Below the pieces are notes generated by a model. That model saw nothing but the letters and a program-made list of their open reading frames with translations, had not been told where the DNA came from and did no database searches. Made by a program: the position numbers and the translations under genes. From Perca fluviatilis (Eukaryota; Chordata; Actinopteri; Perciformes; Percidae), in contig NC_053120.1 in the NCBI RefSeq assembly GCF_010015445.1, positions 5,207,614 through 5,271,613 on the forward strand: a stretch of DNA of 64,000 bases, written 5' to 3'. Shown one piece after another: positions 55,530-64,000 of the stretch. The first letter of the stretch is position 1; each line of letters begins with the position of its first letter.

Positions 55530-55830
55530 CCTTTCCACACGGTGCACTTTGCTGCGTAATGCCTACCCATCTATCTCCCTGTGCTTTGCATCTGCCGCAT
55601 TACAATTCACTTGGAAGCCATTGGGGGTAATTTAGCAGCCCTTCTTCAGCTCATTGAATCAAACAGTCAACTCACGCTGGAGCCGAGAGAGTTTTTAAAT
55701 CACGTTTTGGATCGTCCAGCCTCTTTAGCTGCCAGGAAAACAATACACAAGATTGATTGAGCCTGTTTTTTTGCTGTGTGGGCTTGAGCTGCAGGGGAAT
55801 TGTGAGACTATGGGCGAGCTGCCCTGCTGA
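55530..55830. promoter_or_regulatory. Candidate conserved non-coding element
   Basis: Repeat-free, balanced sequence with clustered TAAT/ATTA cores (GCTGCGTAATGCCTACCC, CCGCATTACAATTCACTTGG, GGGGGTAATTTAGCAGCC) and other enhancer-like words. A minus frame through it has no domain. Inference only. Confidence 0.25.
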
Positions 55831-56782
55831 CGTGCACAACTGTCTGTCCACTGCCCGTCTGTCTGTACGTTCGGTGGTAGAATTCAACCTATTGAACCCC
55901 CCCCCCGCGTGATTAACTGCATTATCTTTGTATTGTGTGTGAGAGAGAACCTCGGCAGAGTTTGGTTTCAGCCCGGTGCGGTGACAGATGTGATGGATTG
56001 TAGATGTACAGGTTACATCAGAGTGCGTCGCTGCTCTCCGCGGGACGCGACAAAAGATGAATGTCGGCCCAAATGTGATGCGGCGGGGGACTCGAGTCCA
56101 GAGGGGGGATGCTGGGAGAGTGGAGGAGGAAGAAAGAATGCAGAAGTTGAGAAAAAGATCATGAAATCCTGGTTTTACTTCCATCTCAGAGTTGCAAGTT
56201 TACATGCCTTTCTGTCCAGTAATCACGTTATGGCAGTCGTTGGTTGCTTTTTGTTATCGGTTATCTTTTAAGTCAATCCGTCACAGATCCTCTTGTGAAA
56301 GATGATGTAGCCTGATCTAATTTTGTACCCAAGGGAAGTTGGATTACAAATTGATTGGCTGTCTTTGCTGCCCTCATTTCACTCTGTTTTTTTTTTTTTA
56401 GGACTGTACTGTACTTACTATTAGGGCTGCCACTAATGATTAATCTTCATAGTAACTGTTAAAGAAGCTCGGTCTGATACCGTAACTACTGAGGTGGTTT
56501 AACCGGAGTGACCTGGCTGACGTTAACATGCTGTGTAGCGTTCAAGAACCGCCTGACCATGTTGCGTTGCAGAATAACAATATGTTTATTTTGGTAAACC
56601 GTGCACCATGAAATGTCCATTCTTTCACGTTTTCAGCGTTAAATCCGTTAAAAATGAACAAAGGGTTTGGCGCCAGTGCGCTCCAGCGACCCCCAATGTA
56701 CACACAAGAAACAACACCCAAAGTCTAAACACTCGACACAACAGATTTTGGCTCCTACAGTAACTATTGATAAGAAGATATC

Positions 56783-57990
56783 AGATATACTTTATTGTCC
56801 CCGAAGGGAAATTAGTTTTGGACTCTGTCCGTTCCGCAGCTTTACAAAGACAACACACAATACAGAAAATAAGCATCTCTCAACACATACTCTCATGCAA
56901 CACAGAACATGCTCTCATATACATTAGACAGGTCCCTATATAGTAATACTCTCATATACATTAGACAAGTCCCTATATAGTAATACTCTCATATACATTA
57001 GACAGGTCCCTATATAGTAATACTCTCATATACATTAGACAGGTCCCTATATAGTAATACTCTCATATACATTAGACAGGTCCCTATATAGTAATACTCT
57101 CATATACATTAGACAGGTCCCTATATAGTAATACTCTCATATACATTAGACAGGTCCCTATATAGTAATGCTCTCATATACATTAGACAGGTCCCTATAT
57201 AGTAATACTCTCATATACATTAGACAGGTCCCTATATAGTAATACTCTCATATACATTAGACAGGTCCCTATATAGTAATACTCTCATATACATTAGACA
57301 GGTCCCTATATAGTAATACTCTCATATACATTAGACAGGTCCCTATATAGTAATACTCTCATATACATTAGACAGGTCCCTATATAGTAATACTCTCATA
57401 TACATTAGACAGGTCCCTATATAGTAATACTCTCATATACATTAGACAGGTCCCTATATAGTAATACTCTCATATACATTAGACAGGTCCCTATATAGTA
57501 ATACTCTCATATACATTAGACAGGTCCCTATATAGTAATGCTCTCATATACATTAGACAGGTCCCTATATAGTAATACTCTCATATACATTAGACAGGTC
57601 CCTATATAGTAATACTCTCATATACATTAGACAGGTCCCTATATAGTAATACTCTCATATACATTAGACAGGTCCCTATATAGTAATACTCTCATATACA
57701 TTAGACAGGTCCCTATATAGTAAGCACATTAACTCCTCCTTTCAGTGGCAGTTTATAATTGAACATCCCTGTTGGCTGCATTCTCTGCAATAACAATAAC
57801 ATATTGCCCAACCCCAATAGCCTACGTATTGCAAAAATGACACATTTCCACATAACCTATGCAGTACACAATGACACATTGAACAATCCAACAGCCCATG
57901 TATTTCACCACTAACATATTGCACAACCCCAATAACCTACTTATTGCACAATGACATAGTGCACAACCCAGCCAGCCTACACGTTAGTGG
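56783..57990 (-). mobile_element. LINE 3' end with internal 37-bp minisatellite, copy 1
   Basis: Reverse-strand tail (GATATACTTTATTGTCCCCG, AAGGGAAATTAGTTTTGG), then ACACAATACAGAAAATAAGC, a 37-bp array (56911-57722) and TAACTCCTCCTTTCAGTGGC followed by AGTTTATAATTGAAC. The whole order recurs inverted at 62870-63420. Confidence 0.85.
56911..57722 (+). repeat. 37-bp minisatellite, about 22 copies
   Basis: The unit is CTCTCATATACATTAGACAG followed by GTCCCTATATAGTAATA. It is extremely homogeneous; only two or three units differ (GTAATG for GTAATA, CAAGTCC for CAGGTCC). Confidence 0.98.
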
Positions 57991-59456
57991 TGGTAAGTTT
58001 AATGGAGATAGGCACAAATGAGTTTTTTTATATCGGTTTAGCTTGCATTTAGGAACTGGATTAATTAAACAGTTGACAACCAATCAATTCATCTTTGCAG
58101 CTCTATTTTAAATCCTACCTTATTCTGACATTTTAAAAAGCCTCATTCACAAACGAATCACAGCTCTCAAGGATGCAAATAGCAGTCCGTGCAGTCGGTT
58201 AGGTGTTTGTTCTGTTTTTAATCACTTAGCCTGCACGTCAGTAAAGACTTGACCTGTGCGGTGAGATATACACTGGCCACCACATGCTTTTAAAAGAGGA
58301 ACTCGCTCTGTCTAACCTCTGTGGGTTGGAAGGTAAATCTGTTGATCCTCTGGCCGCACACGGTATCACAGCTGCGTGCTGTCTGCAGTACGTGTGACCA
58401 CACTAAGCTGTGATGTAGCACTGTACTATAGTACGACACTATATAACCACAACAGGACACAGGGTGTGAAAACAGCACGCTGTCACTACGAGCTGGCTCC
58501 GCAAGCAGGGTTTTGAGACTCCACTTGTTTTATTTTGCACCCTTTTGCAGGGTAGGTCATAGAGTTTGTGGGAAACATTTAAACACGAGAGATGGAATTT
58601 CCAGCTAACTCACAAAGTTTAAGTTTTACTTTAATTGCCCACAGCTGACAGCTTCTGCCAGCAAAAGTCGTTCCCACTCTTAAAAAAAAAAAAATAGCAA
58701 AACTGTCACTGCTGTGTAGAGCTGCAGTTATTTGTTGATTAATCAATTACTCGGATCAGCAGAAATCAAATCAGCAGCTATTTTGATAACTGATTAATCG
58801 TTTCAGACAAAATGGCAAAAAATAATAATGCTTCCGACCTCTCAAATTTTTTTTTTAACTTGTTTTACATGAAAGTCAATTGGATATTTTGGAGTTTTAA
58901 TGTCTTTTTTTTCCCCAGACATTTTACTTTCACATTACTTTATACTCTAGGTAATTGTAATGGGTGTTCACAGTTTTGTGTCGTTTAAGGAGAAAACTAA
59001 TTGATAATAATTGTTGGCTAATTCTGAGTGAACCCTAACCCTTACCCATCGTAGCCTACGTAAGTGGCTTACGCCATTGTCAGGATTTATGCCTGTGTGC
59101 TGGTGTGTCTGATTCGTCCTGGCGTATCTCTTTAAGAGAATAGCAGGGCCGCGTTGTGTGGCGAGTGTGTGGTAGAGCGAGTGAGCTAGCGACAGGATTA
59201 GCTTTGGAGCGAGTACCGACTCCTGCGGCTGAGACGGAGAAACAAAGGGTCTCCCCTGTGCTTTCTGACCACGGTCGGAAATCTGTAGCAGGAAGAGTTA
59301 ACCCTCTCCTTGGTTTCATGTTGTTCACGAAGAAGGAGAACCGACAAATGAATAGGAGGAAATGCGGCGCTCCTAAGCCACGGCCAAGCGGACCAATCAC
59401 AGTAGTTGCGGCCTGCGTTGCCGCAATGTGTAGTTGCATTTTTTGAGAGGTGCACG
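57991..59456. other. Non-coding DNA with weak repeat pieces
   Basis: 58718-58815 (AGAGCTGCAGTTATTTGTTG, TGATTAATCGTTTCAGACAA) resembles a decayed hAT MITE. 59086-59446 is CpG-rich with overlapping frames on both strands but no domain, and it may be part of an old element. Nothing else is recognised. Confidence 0.35.
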
Positions 59457-59527
59457 CAGGGTTCAAAATTAGCACCATCTACCAGCCAAATGCTTGTAAA
59501 TTATGCAAGTGGCTGGTAGATTTGCGT

Positions 59528-59848
59528 TAGCCTGGTCCTGCCAGACTCTGGTCCATTAGCCTGGTCCTACCAGACTCTGGTACACCAGCCTAGTCCTACC
59601 AGACTCTGGTCCATTAGCCTGGTCCTACCAGACTCTGGTCCATGAGCCTGGTCCTACCAGACTCTGGTACACTAGCCTAGTCCTACCAGACTCTGGTCCA
59701 TGAGCCTGGTCCTACCAGACTCTGGTACACTAGCCTAGTCCTACCAGACTCTGGTACACCAGCCTAGTCCTACCAGACTCTGGTACACTAGCCTGGTCCT
59801 ACCAGACTCTGGTCCATTAGCCTGGTCCTACCAGACTCAGGTCCATTT
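59528..59848 (+). repeat. 29-bp minisatellite, about 11 copies
   Basis: The unit is TAGCCTGGTCCTACCAGACT plus CTGGTCCAT, alternating with CTGGTACAC. The unit starts with the element's own terminal repeat, so the transposon end itself has been tandemly copied. Confidence 0.95.
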
Positions 59849-60406
59849 CATTTATACAGAGAGTCTGGCCACTCTCCATTAACAAGTGTTAACTACCTTG
59901 AAGGCGGGTCCTCTGTTGAAGTTTAAAACTATTGGATCTGCCCAGAGCCACTCTGGATCTGCCATAACCAATCGCCAACGTTTGGTCGTGACCTTGGCTT
60001 AGCATCGCTAGCGTTAGCCTTAGCTAACTCCTTCACCGCTAATGGAGCGAGCTGGAAAATCAAACTGTTCCCGAACCCCGTGGGGGAGGAGGGCCACGAC
60101 ATCATGGCCCCCAACACAACTCAGCAGAGACTGTTCTGCTCGGGCTTTAACTTCTGGATATTCGGCAGTGTTGCCACAACGGACCGAATGGCTTCGCTCA
60201 CATATTTCTTTGCCGCCATTACGGAACTACAACTCAAACTAGCGCACGACCTCAACGTCATCGTTCTCAGCCACTCCCTCTGTTCGCTGATTGGACCGGT
60301 AAAGATTTTACCGGAGAAAACCACAGAATATACCGCAAACCCAGACGGAGTACTGAAGGAAAAATTAAAATTGAGCGGAAGTATGTAGGAGGGCGGAGCC
60401 AGGCTA
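59528..60406. mobile_element. MITE with TAGCCTGG termini and 9-bp duplication
   Basis: TAGCCTGGTCCTGCCAGACT is mirrored by GGAGCCAGGCTA. GATTTGCGT (59519-59527) and GATTTGCTT (60407-60415) flank it, 8 of 9 identical. It splits a CAGGGTTCAAAAT-type element. Its left arm has been amplified into a 29-bp array. A 102 aa plus frame and two minus frames in the right half have no recognised domain. Confidence 0.82.
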
Positions 60407-60685
60407 GATTTGCTTCACTCACCAGCCCAAAAAAAACCCAATGGTAATCTATTGAGTGGCTGGCCACATTTCAACATTCACTAGCCATTTGGCTGGTGGA
60501 CAAAAAAAGTTAATTTAAAACCCCAGGTGCTTGGAGATTCAACGCAGAACCATAAAAGGCTTAAGACTTCTTAACCCAAAGTGTCTCTGGTCACTTTACT
60601 CGTTTACACAAGCTGTGAGTCCATTACAAATGACCTTAGTTGGTGCAAATTCTGTGGATTAGCCCAGACGTACGGAGTATATGTT

Positions 60686-60907
60686 TCACAGCAGTGTAAA
60701 TATAACCCACCCCGCCAGGTCCTTGAGTCCCTCATAAACCGTCACCGTATCAGCGCCGTAGTTTACGCTGTAGACTTTGATGTTCACCGCGTCAGATAGG
60801 GCGGCTGTGTTTGCTCCTATCTCCTCTTTAATGGGACAGGTAGAGTTCACCTGCTGCACCGATGACGCCATGACCTCACACACGTTACAGCTGTAGATGT
60901 GTGTCAG
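60686..60907 (-). other. Open reading frame of protein-like composition, unrecognised
   Basis: The minus-strand frame is open from a stop near 60907 to a stop at 60686. It reads THIYSCNVCEVMASSVQQVN and, further on, VYSVNYGADTVTVYEGLKDL. The composition is more protein-like than neighbouring frames, but I do not recognise a family, there is no convincing start, and splice sites are weak. It may be a decayed retrocopy or a chance frame. Confidence 0.15.
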
Positions 60908-60940
60908 TCTTCTTATCTGTAGACCTTGAAGATGTTTACA

Positions 60941-61116
60941 TACTGGGAACTATATTCTCAGAAGGCGAAGCACTGCTACTTGAGTGATTATTACTCCAAC
61001 TCCAGGTGAACTGTCTGCTCCTCACCACGGGGCTTCTCAGGTGCTGCGAGCAAATCCCTCCGCCCGAGTAGCAGAGAGTAGCAGTGCTTCGCCTTTTGAG
61101 AATATAGTTCCCAGTA
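60941..61116. mobile_element. 176-bp palindromic MITE
   Basis: TACTGGGAACTATATTCTCA plus GAAGGCGAAGCACTGCTACT is mirrored by AGTAGCAGTGCTTCGCCTTT plus TGAGAATATAGTTCCCAGTA with one mismatch in 40. TGTTTACA (60933-60940) and TGTGTACA (61117-61124) match at 7 of 8, suggesting a hAT-type duplication. Confidence 0.92.
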
Positions 61117-61199
61117 TGTGTACAGTTAGAAGATGGCTGTGTGTCATGTGACCTTGTTATTTGTACACGCTGTGACTCTACAAATCACAACATGTAAAT

Positions 61200-62294
61200 A
61201 GGAACATTTTAGCATTATTTTGTCACTTATTGGGAGCAGTAGGCTAGATGGAGCCGGTTACCTCCAGGATCTGTGCTAAGCTAGGCTAGATGGAGCCGGT
61301 TACCTCCAGGATCTGTGCTAAGCTAGGCTAGATGGAGCCGGTTACCTCCAGGATCTGTGCTAAGCTAGGCTAGATGGAGCCGGTTACCTCCAGGATCTGT
61401 GCTAAGCTAGGCTAGTTGTAGCCGGTTACCTCCAGGATCTGTGCTAAGCTAGGCTAGATGGAGCCGGTTACCTCCAGGATCTGTGCTAAGCTAGGCTAGT
61501 TGGAGCCGGTTACCTCCAGGATCTGTGCTAATCTAGGCTAGATGGAGCGGGTTACCTCCAGGATCTGTGCTAAGCTAGGCTAGATGGAGCCGGTTACCTC
61601 CAGGATCTGTGCTAAGCTAGGCTAGATGGAGCCGGTTACCTCCAGGATCTGTGCTAAACTAGGCTAGATGGAGCCGGTTACCTCCAGGATCTGTGCTAAG
61701 CTAGGCTAGATGGAGCCGGTTACCTCCAGGATCTGTGCTAAGCTAGGCTAGATGGAGCCGGTTACCTCCAGGATCTGTGCTAAGCTAGGCTAGATGGAGC
61801 CGGTTACCTCCAGGATCTGTGCTAAGCTAGGCTAGATGGAGCCGGTTACCTCCAGGATCTGTGCTAAGCGAGGCTAGATGGAGCCGGTTACCTCCAGGAT
61901 CTGTGCTAAGCTAGGCTAGATGGAGCCGGTTACCTCCAGGATCTGTGCTAAGCGAGGCTAGATGGAGCCGGTTACCTCCAGGATCTGTGCTAAGCGAGGC
62001 TAGTTGGAGCTGGTTACCTCCAGGATCTGTGCTAAGCTAGGCTAGATGGAGCCGGTTACCTCCAGGATCTGGGCTAAGCTAGGCTAGTTGGAGCCGGTTA
62101 CCTCCAGGATCTGGGCTAAGCTAGGTTAGTTGGAGCTGGTTACCTCCAGGATCTGTGCTAAGCTAGGCTAGCAGCGGGTGCGTCAGACAGAGTTACGACA
62201 CTCACGGAGATGAGAAGGGTGTGTATGGACTCATCTAACTCTGGGGGACACGGTGAATAAGACAAAGTCCCAATAAGTCGGCGTGTTCCTTTAA
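61200..62294. mobile_element. AGGAACA-type MITE containing a 42-bp minisatellite
   Basis: AGGAACATTTTAGC and CACTTATTGGGAG at the left pair with CCCAATAAGTCGG and GTGTTCCTTTAA at the right. The right flank is TTAA; the left (TAAATAGG) is decayed. It therefore resembles the TTAA class. The centre is a tandem array. Confidence 0.65.
61240..62172 (+). repeat. 42-bp minisatellite, about 22 copies
   Basis: The unit is AGGCTAGATGGAGCCGGTTA followed by CCTCCAGGATCTGTGCTAAG and CT. Variants are mainly GATGGAGC/GTTGGAGC, AAGCT/AAGCG and, near the right end, CTGGGCTA. Confidence 0.97.
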
Positions 62295-62411
62295 GAGGGA
62301 CAACGGTAGAGAGTAGCGATGGGCGTGAGAATGTGTTGCTAATTTTGAACCCTGAAACACACTCTAGACTAACTCAGACAGCTCTCTCAATAGTTAGTTT
62401 TATTTACACAC

Positions 62412-62412
62412 A

Positions 62413-62470
<58 letters not shown>
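62412..62470. repeat. (AC)n microsatellite
   Basis: About 29 AC units directly before the second copy of the 12.2-kb dispersed repeat. Confidence 0.98.
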
Positions 62471-62471
<1 letters not shown>

Positions 62472-62474
62472 ACT

Positions 62475-62555
62475 CTCTGACCTCTTAGCTGTCTTCCATG
62501 CTGCTACATTACATTTCAGTCTGTACAAGGAGCAGCGATCAGCAGATTGCTTGTA
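62475..62555. repeat. Dispersed repeat paired with (AC)n, copy 2
   Basis: CTGACCTCTTAGCTGTCTTC, CATGCTGCTACATT, CAGTCTGTACAAG and ATTGCTTGT appear in the same order as at 12220-12312. Confidence 0.85.
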
Positions 62556-62723
62556 ATCACACCATCCCTCAGCAGATCACGGTCTGTCTGCCACCTGCAG
62601 GTTGAATAAAGAGCTACAGCGACGGGCTGGGACAATGGATTCAAATGGATTCAGCGTGCTGCTGCAGCACTCGACATGTCTTACATTGAGCGTCCTTGAC
62701 CCAGAGACAAACCGGCATCAGCT

Positions 62724-62751
62724 ACACACACACACACACACACACACACAC
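62724..62751. repeat. (AC)n microsatellite
   Basis: About 13 AC units. Confidence 0.95.
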
Positions 62752-62869
62752 CTGCAGCAACCGAAGTTGCCATCCACCAATAATGCACTCAGTATTATGT
62801 TGGACAAGTAGAAACCCTTAGTTTGATCTGGTTACATGTTTAAATGAGGGGGAGCAGTAGGTGACACGA

Positions 62870-63420
62870 GGTGGTGTTCTCTTATATGGTGTTAGCTTGT
62901 GCATTATGTCATTTGTGCAATACGTAGGCTAATGGGGTTGGGCAATATGTTATTGTGCTATATCTGATTGTGCAAGGGCTGTGCTCCACTTATTGCGGAG
63001 AACGCAGCTGACAGGGTTGTTCAATTATAAACTGCCACTGAAAGGAGGAGTTAATGTGCTTACTATATAGGGACCTGTCTAATGTATATGAGAGTATTAC
63101 TATATAGGGACCTGTCTAATGTATATGAGAGTATTACTATATAGGGACCTGTCTAATGTATATGAGAGTATTACTATATAGGGACCTGTCTAATGTATAT
63201 GAGAGCATTACTATATAGGGACCTGTCTAATGTATATGAGAGTATTACTATATAGGGACCTGTCTAATGTATATGAGAGCATGTTCTGTGTTGCATGAGA
63301 GTATGTGTTGAGAGATGCTTATTTTCTGTATTGTGTGTTGTCTTTGTAAAGCCGAGGAACGGACAGAGTCCAAAACAAATTTCCCTTCAGGGACAATAAA
63401 GTATATCTTATTTTATCTTA
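62870..63420 (+). mobile_element. LINE 3' end with internal 37-bp minisatellite, copy 2
   Basis: Inverted relative of 56783-57990. It has AATACGTAGGCTAATGGGGT, GTTCAATTATAAACTGCCAC and TGAAAGGAGGAGTTAATGTG, then about six 37-bp units (63060-63282), then TTGTGTGTTGTCTTTGTAAA and AGGGACAATAAAGTATATCT with a (TTATC)n-like tail. This is the sense strand of the LINE 3' end. Confidence 0.88.
63060..63282 (-). repeat. 37-bp minisatellite, about 6 copies
   Basis: Reverse complement of the 56911-57722 unit (ACTATATAGGGACCTGTCTA then ATGTATATGAGAGTATT), with the same G/A variant in one unit. Confidence 0.97.
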
Positions 63421-63633
63421 TCTTATATTTATGGATAGAGACTGTAAAAGAAATGTTTATATGACAGCTTTTCTGTTTCATGATTCCTTCCAAAAGCAGC
63501 ATATGAAAATATGTTGTTTTGCTGTGATGCAAAAGTAGGTTCAGTAGCGCTGCAACTAGAGCTGCAAAGATTAATCGATTAGTTGTCAACTATTAAAGTA
63601 ATCAATCAGTTTGAGTCATTATTTTTATTAAAA

Positions 63634-63742
63634 ATGCGTGCGTCGTCGTCGTCGTACGTGCGTCGCGTGCGTGCGCGTCGTCGTCGCGTGCGCGTGCGTG
63701 CGTCGCGATGCGTCGCGTCGTGTACGTCGCGTCGCGTCGCGT
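63634..63742. repeat. CpG-saturated (CGTCG/CGTGCG)n tract
   Basis: Roughly 105 bp built from GCGTGCGTCG and CGTCGTCG words. Most dinucleotide steps are CG, GT or TC. The frames through it (Arg-Val-rich) are artefacts. Confidence 0.95.
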
Positions 63743-63826
63743 TCTTGTTTAACTATATTCGTGGGTCCACAAACCGGGAATACAGTATACTTGTGGGGTC
63801 CGGACAGCTTAGAAGATAGTGAAACG

Positions 63827-63828
<2 letters not shown>

Positions 63829-63866
<38 letters not shown>
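63829..63866. repeat. (GT)n microsatellite
   Basis: About 19 GT units. Confidence 0.97.
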
Positions 63867-63868
<2 letters not shown>

Positions 63869-63963
63869 TGGCAGTATTTTCTCTGGAGTGCCTCTTTGGA
63901 AAGCTAGGGGAATATCGAGGAAGTCCAGAGGAACTTTTCCTTCATTACGATGACAAACTGAAT

Positions 63964-64000
63964 TATACGTCCGACTCTCGAGCCGAGAGTGGGACGTATA
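63964..64000. repeat. Inverted repeat at the window edge
   Basis: TATACGTCCGACTCTCG and CGAGAGTGGGACGTATA are inverse with one mismatch and a 3-bp centre. The window ends here, so it could be a hairpin or the start of a larger palindromic element. Confidence 0.85.

Larger units (their letters stand above)
59457..62354. mobile_element. Nested block bounded by an 18-bp perfect inverted repeat
   Basis: CAGGGTTCAAAATTAGCA (59457-59474) and its exact inverse TGCTAATTTTGAACCCTG (62337-62354) enclose several other elements. A related end (CCATTTGGCTGGTGGAC then AATTTAAAACCCCAGG) at 60484-60532 offers an alternative right terminus for the left end. The flanking 8-mers do not match for the outer pair, so it could be two related elements rather than one. 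Confidence 0.45.

Noticed and set aside
55672..56271. 170 aa minus and 120 aa plus open frames
   Set aside because: They overlap on opposite strands, show no recognisable motif, and lack convincing initiation or splice context. I could not exclude a fast-evolving gene, but nothing supports one.
59080..59478. 132 aa minus and 96 aa plus frames in CpG-rich DNA
   Set aside because: Mutually overlapping, no domain, adjacent to transposon ends; more likely part of an old element.
61240..62172. Coding tandem-repeat protein from the 42-bp (14-codon) unit
   Set aside because: The period is a multiple of three, but no long open frame spans the array because the unit contains stops; it lies inside a MITE.

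Overview
This window looks like non-coding, repeat-rich nuclear DNA of a teleost fish. Perch-like percomorphs fit best, because I recognise several repeats as common in perciform genomes; that placement is from memory of repeat families, not from a search. The supporting signals are many long (AC/TG)n microsatellites, L2-type LINE pieces ending in a TGATTGATTG tail, a tRNA-derived SINE, salmonid-like Tc1 remnants, and dozens of short terminal-inverted-repeat elements (MITEs). I see no bacterial gene organisation, CRISPR array, operon, rRNA or free-standing tRNA. Nearly all long reading frames are microsatellite translations or transposon fragments.

The one credible host-gene signal is at 3.45-4.47 kb on the + strand. 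A CpG-rich, non-repetitive stretch ends in a short coding exon (27 codons, or 13 from the better-context ATG) followed by a textbook GTGAGT splice donor at 4465. No further coding exon was recognised, so the remaining 59.5 kb may be a very large first intron or intergenic DNA. A few stretches of balanced, TAAT-rich, non-repetitive sequence (about 18.66-18.96, 37.44-37.99, 39.48-39.74, 40.18-40.36 and 55.53-55.83 kb) look like conserved non-coding element candidates; this is inference only.

Layout. 0.2-2.0 kb: inverted-repeat element filled by a 29-bp minisatellite. 2.2-6.1 kb: promoter/first exon and three copies of an A/T-rich TTAACCCTTGTGTT MITE. 7.3-11.3 kb: hAT MITE, a palindromic Tc1 element split by an L2 fragment, and a hAT remnant with a broken BED finger. 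13-21 kb: TTAA-flanked MITEs and other inverted-repeat elements. 21.8-23.9 kb: a minisatellite split by an L2 LINE. 26.8-30.8 kb: a dense, nested cluster of hAT MITEs, a SINE and a broken Tc1 transposase. 32.2-33.6 kb: a CT-rich tract and a MITE. 35.5-38.7 kb: more MITEs. 40.4-45.8 kb: a composite with two opposed copies of an element that has expanded a 46-bp, TATA-bearing minisatellite. 45.8-55.2 kb: LINE tails, an (AT)n tract, MITEs and a second SINE. 56.8-63.4 kb: two inverted copies of a LINE tail with a 37-bp minisatellite, surrounding a nested MITE block with 29-bp and 42-bp arrays.

The genes do not form a working system. The recurring themes are nested insertion with intact target-site duplications, which gives a readable relative chronology, and repeated birth of minisatellites inside transposons.
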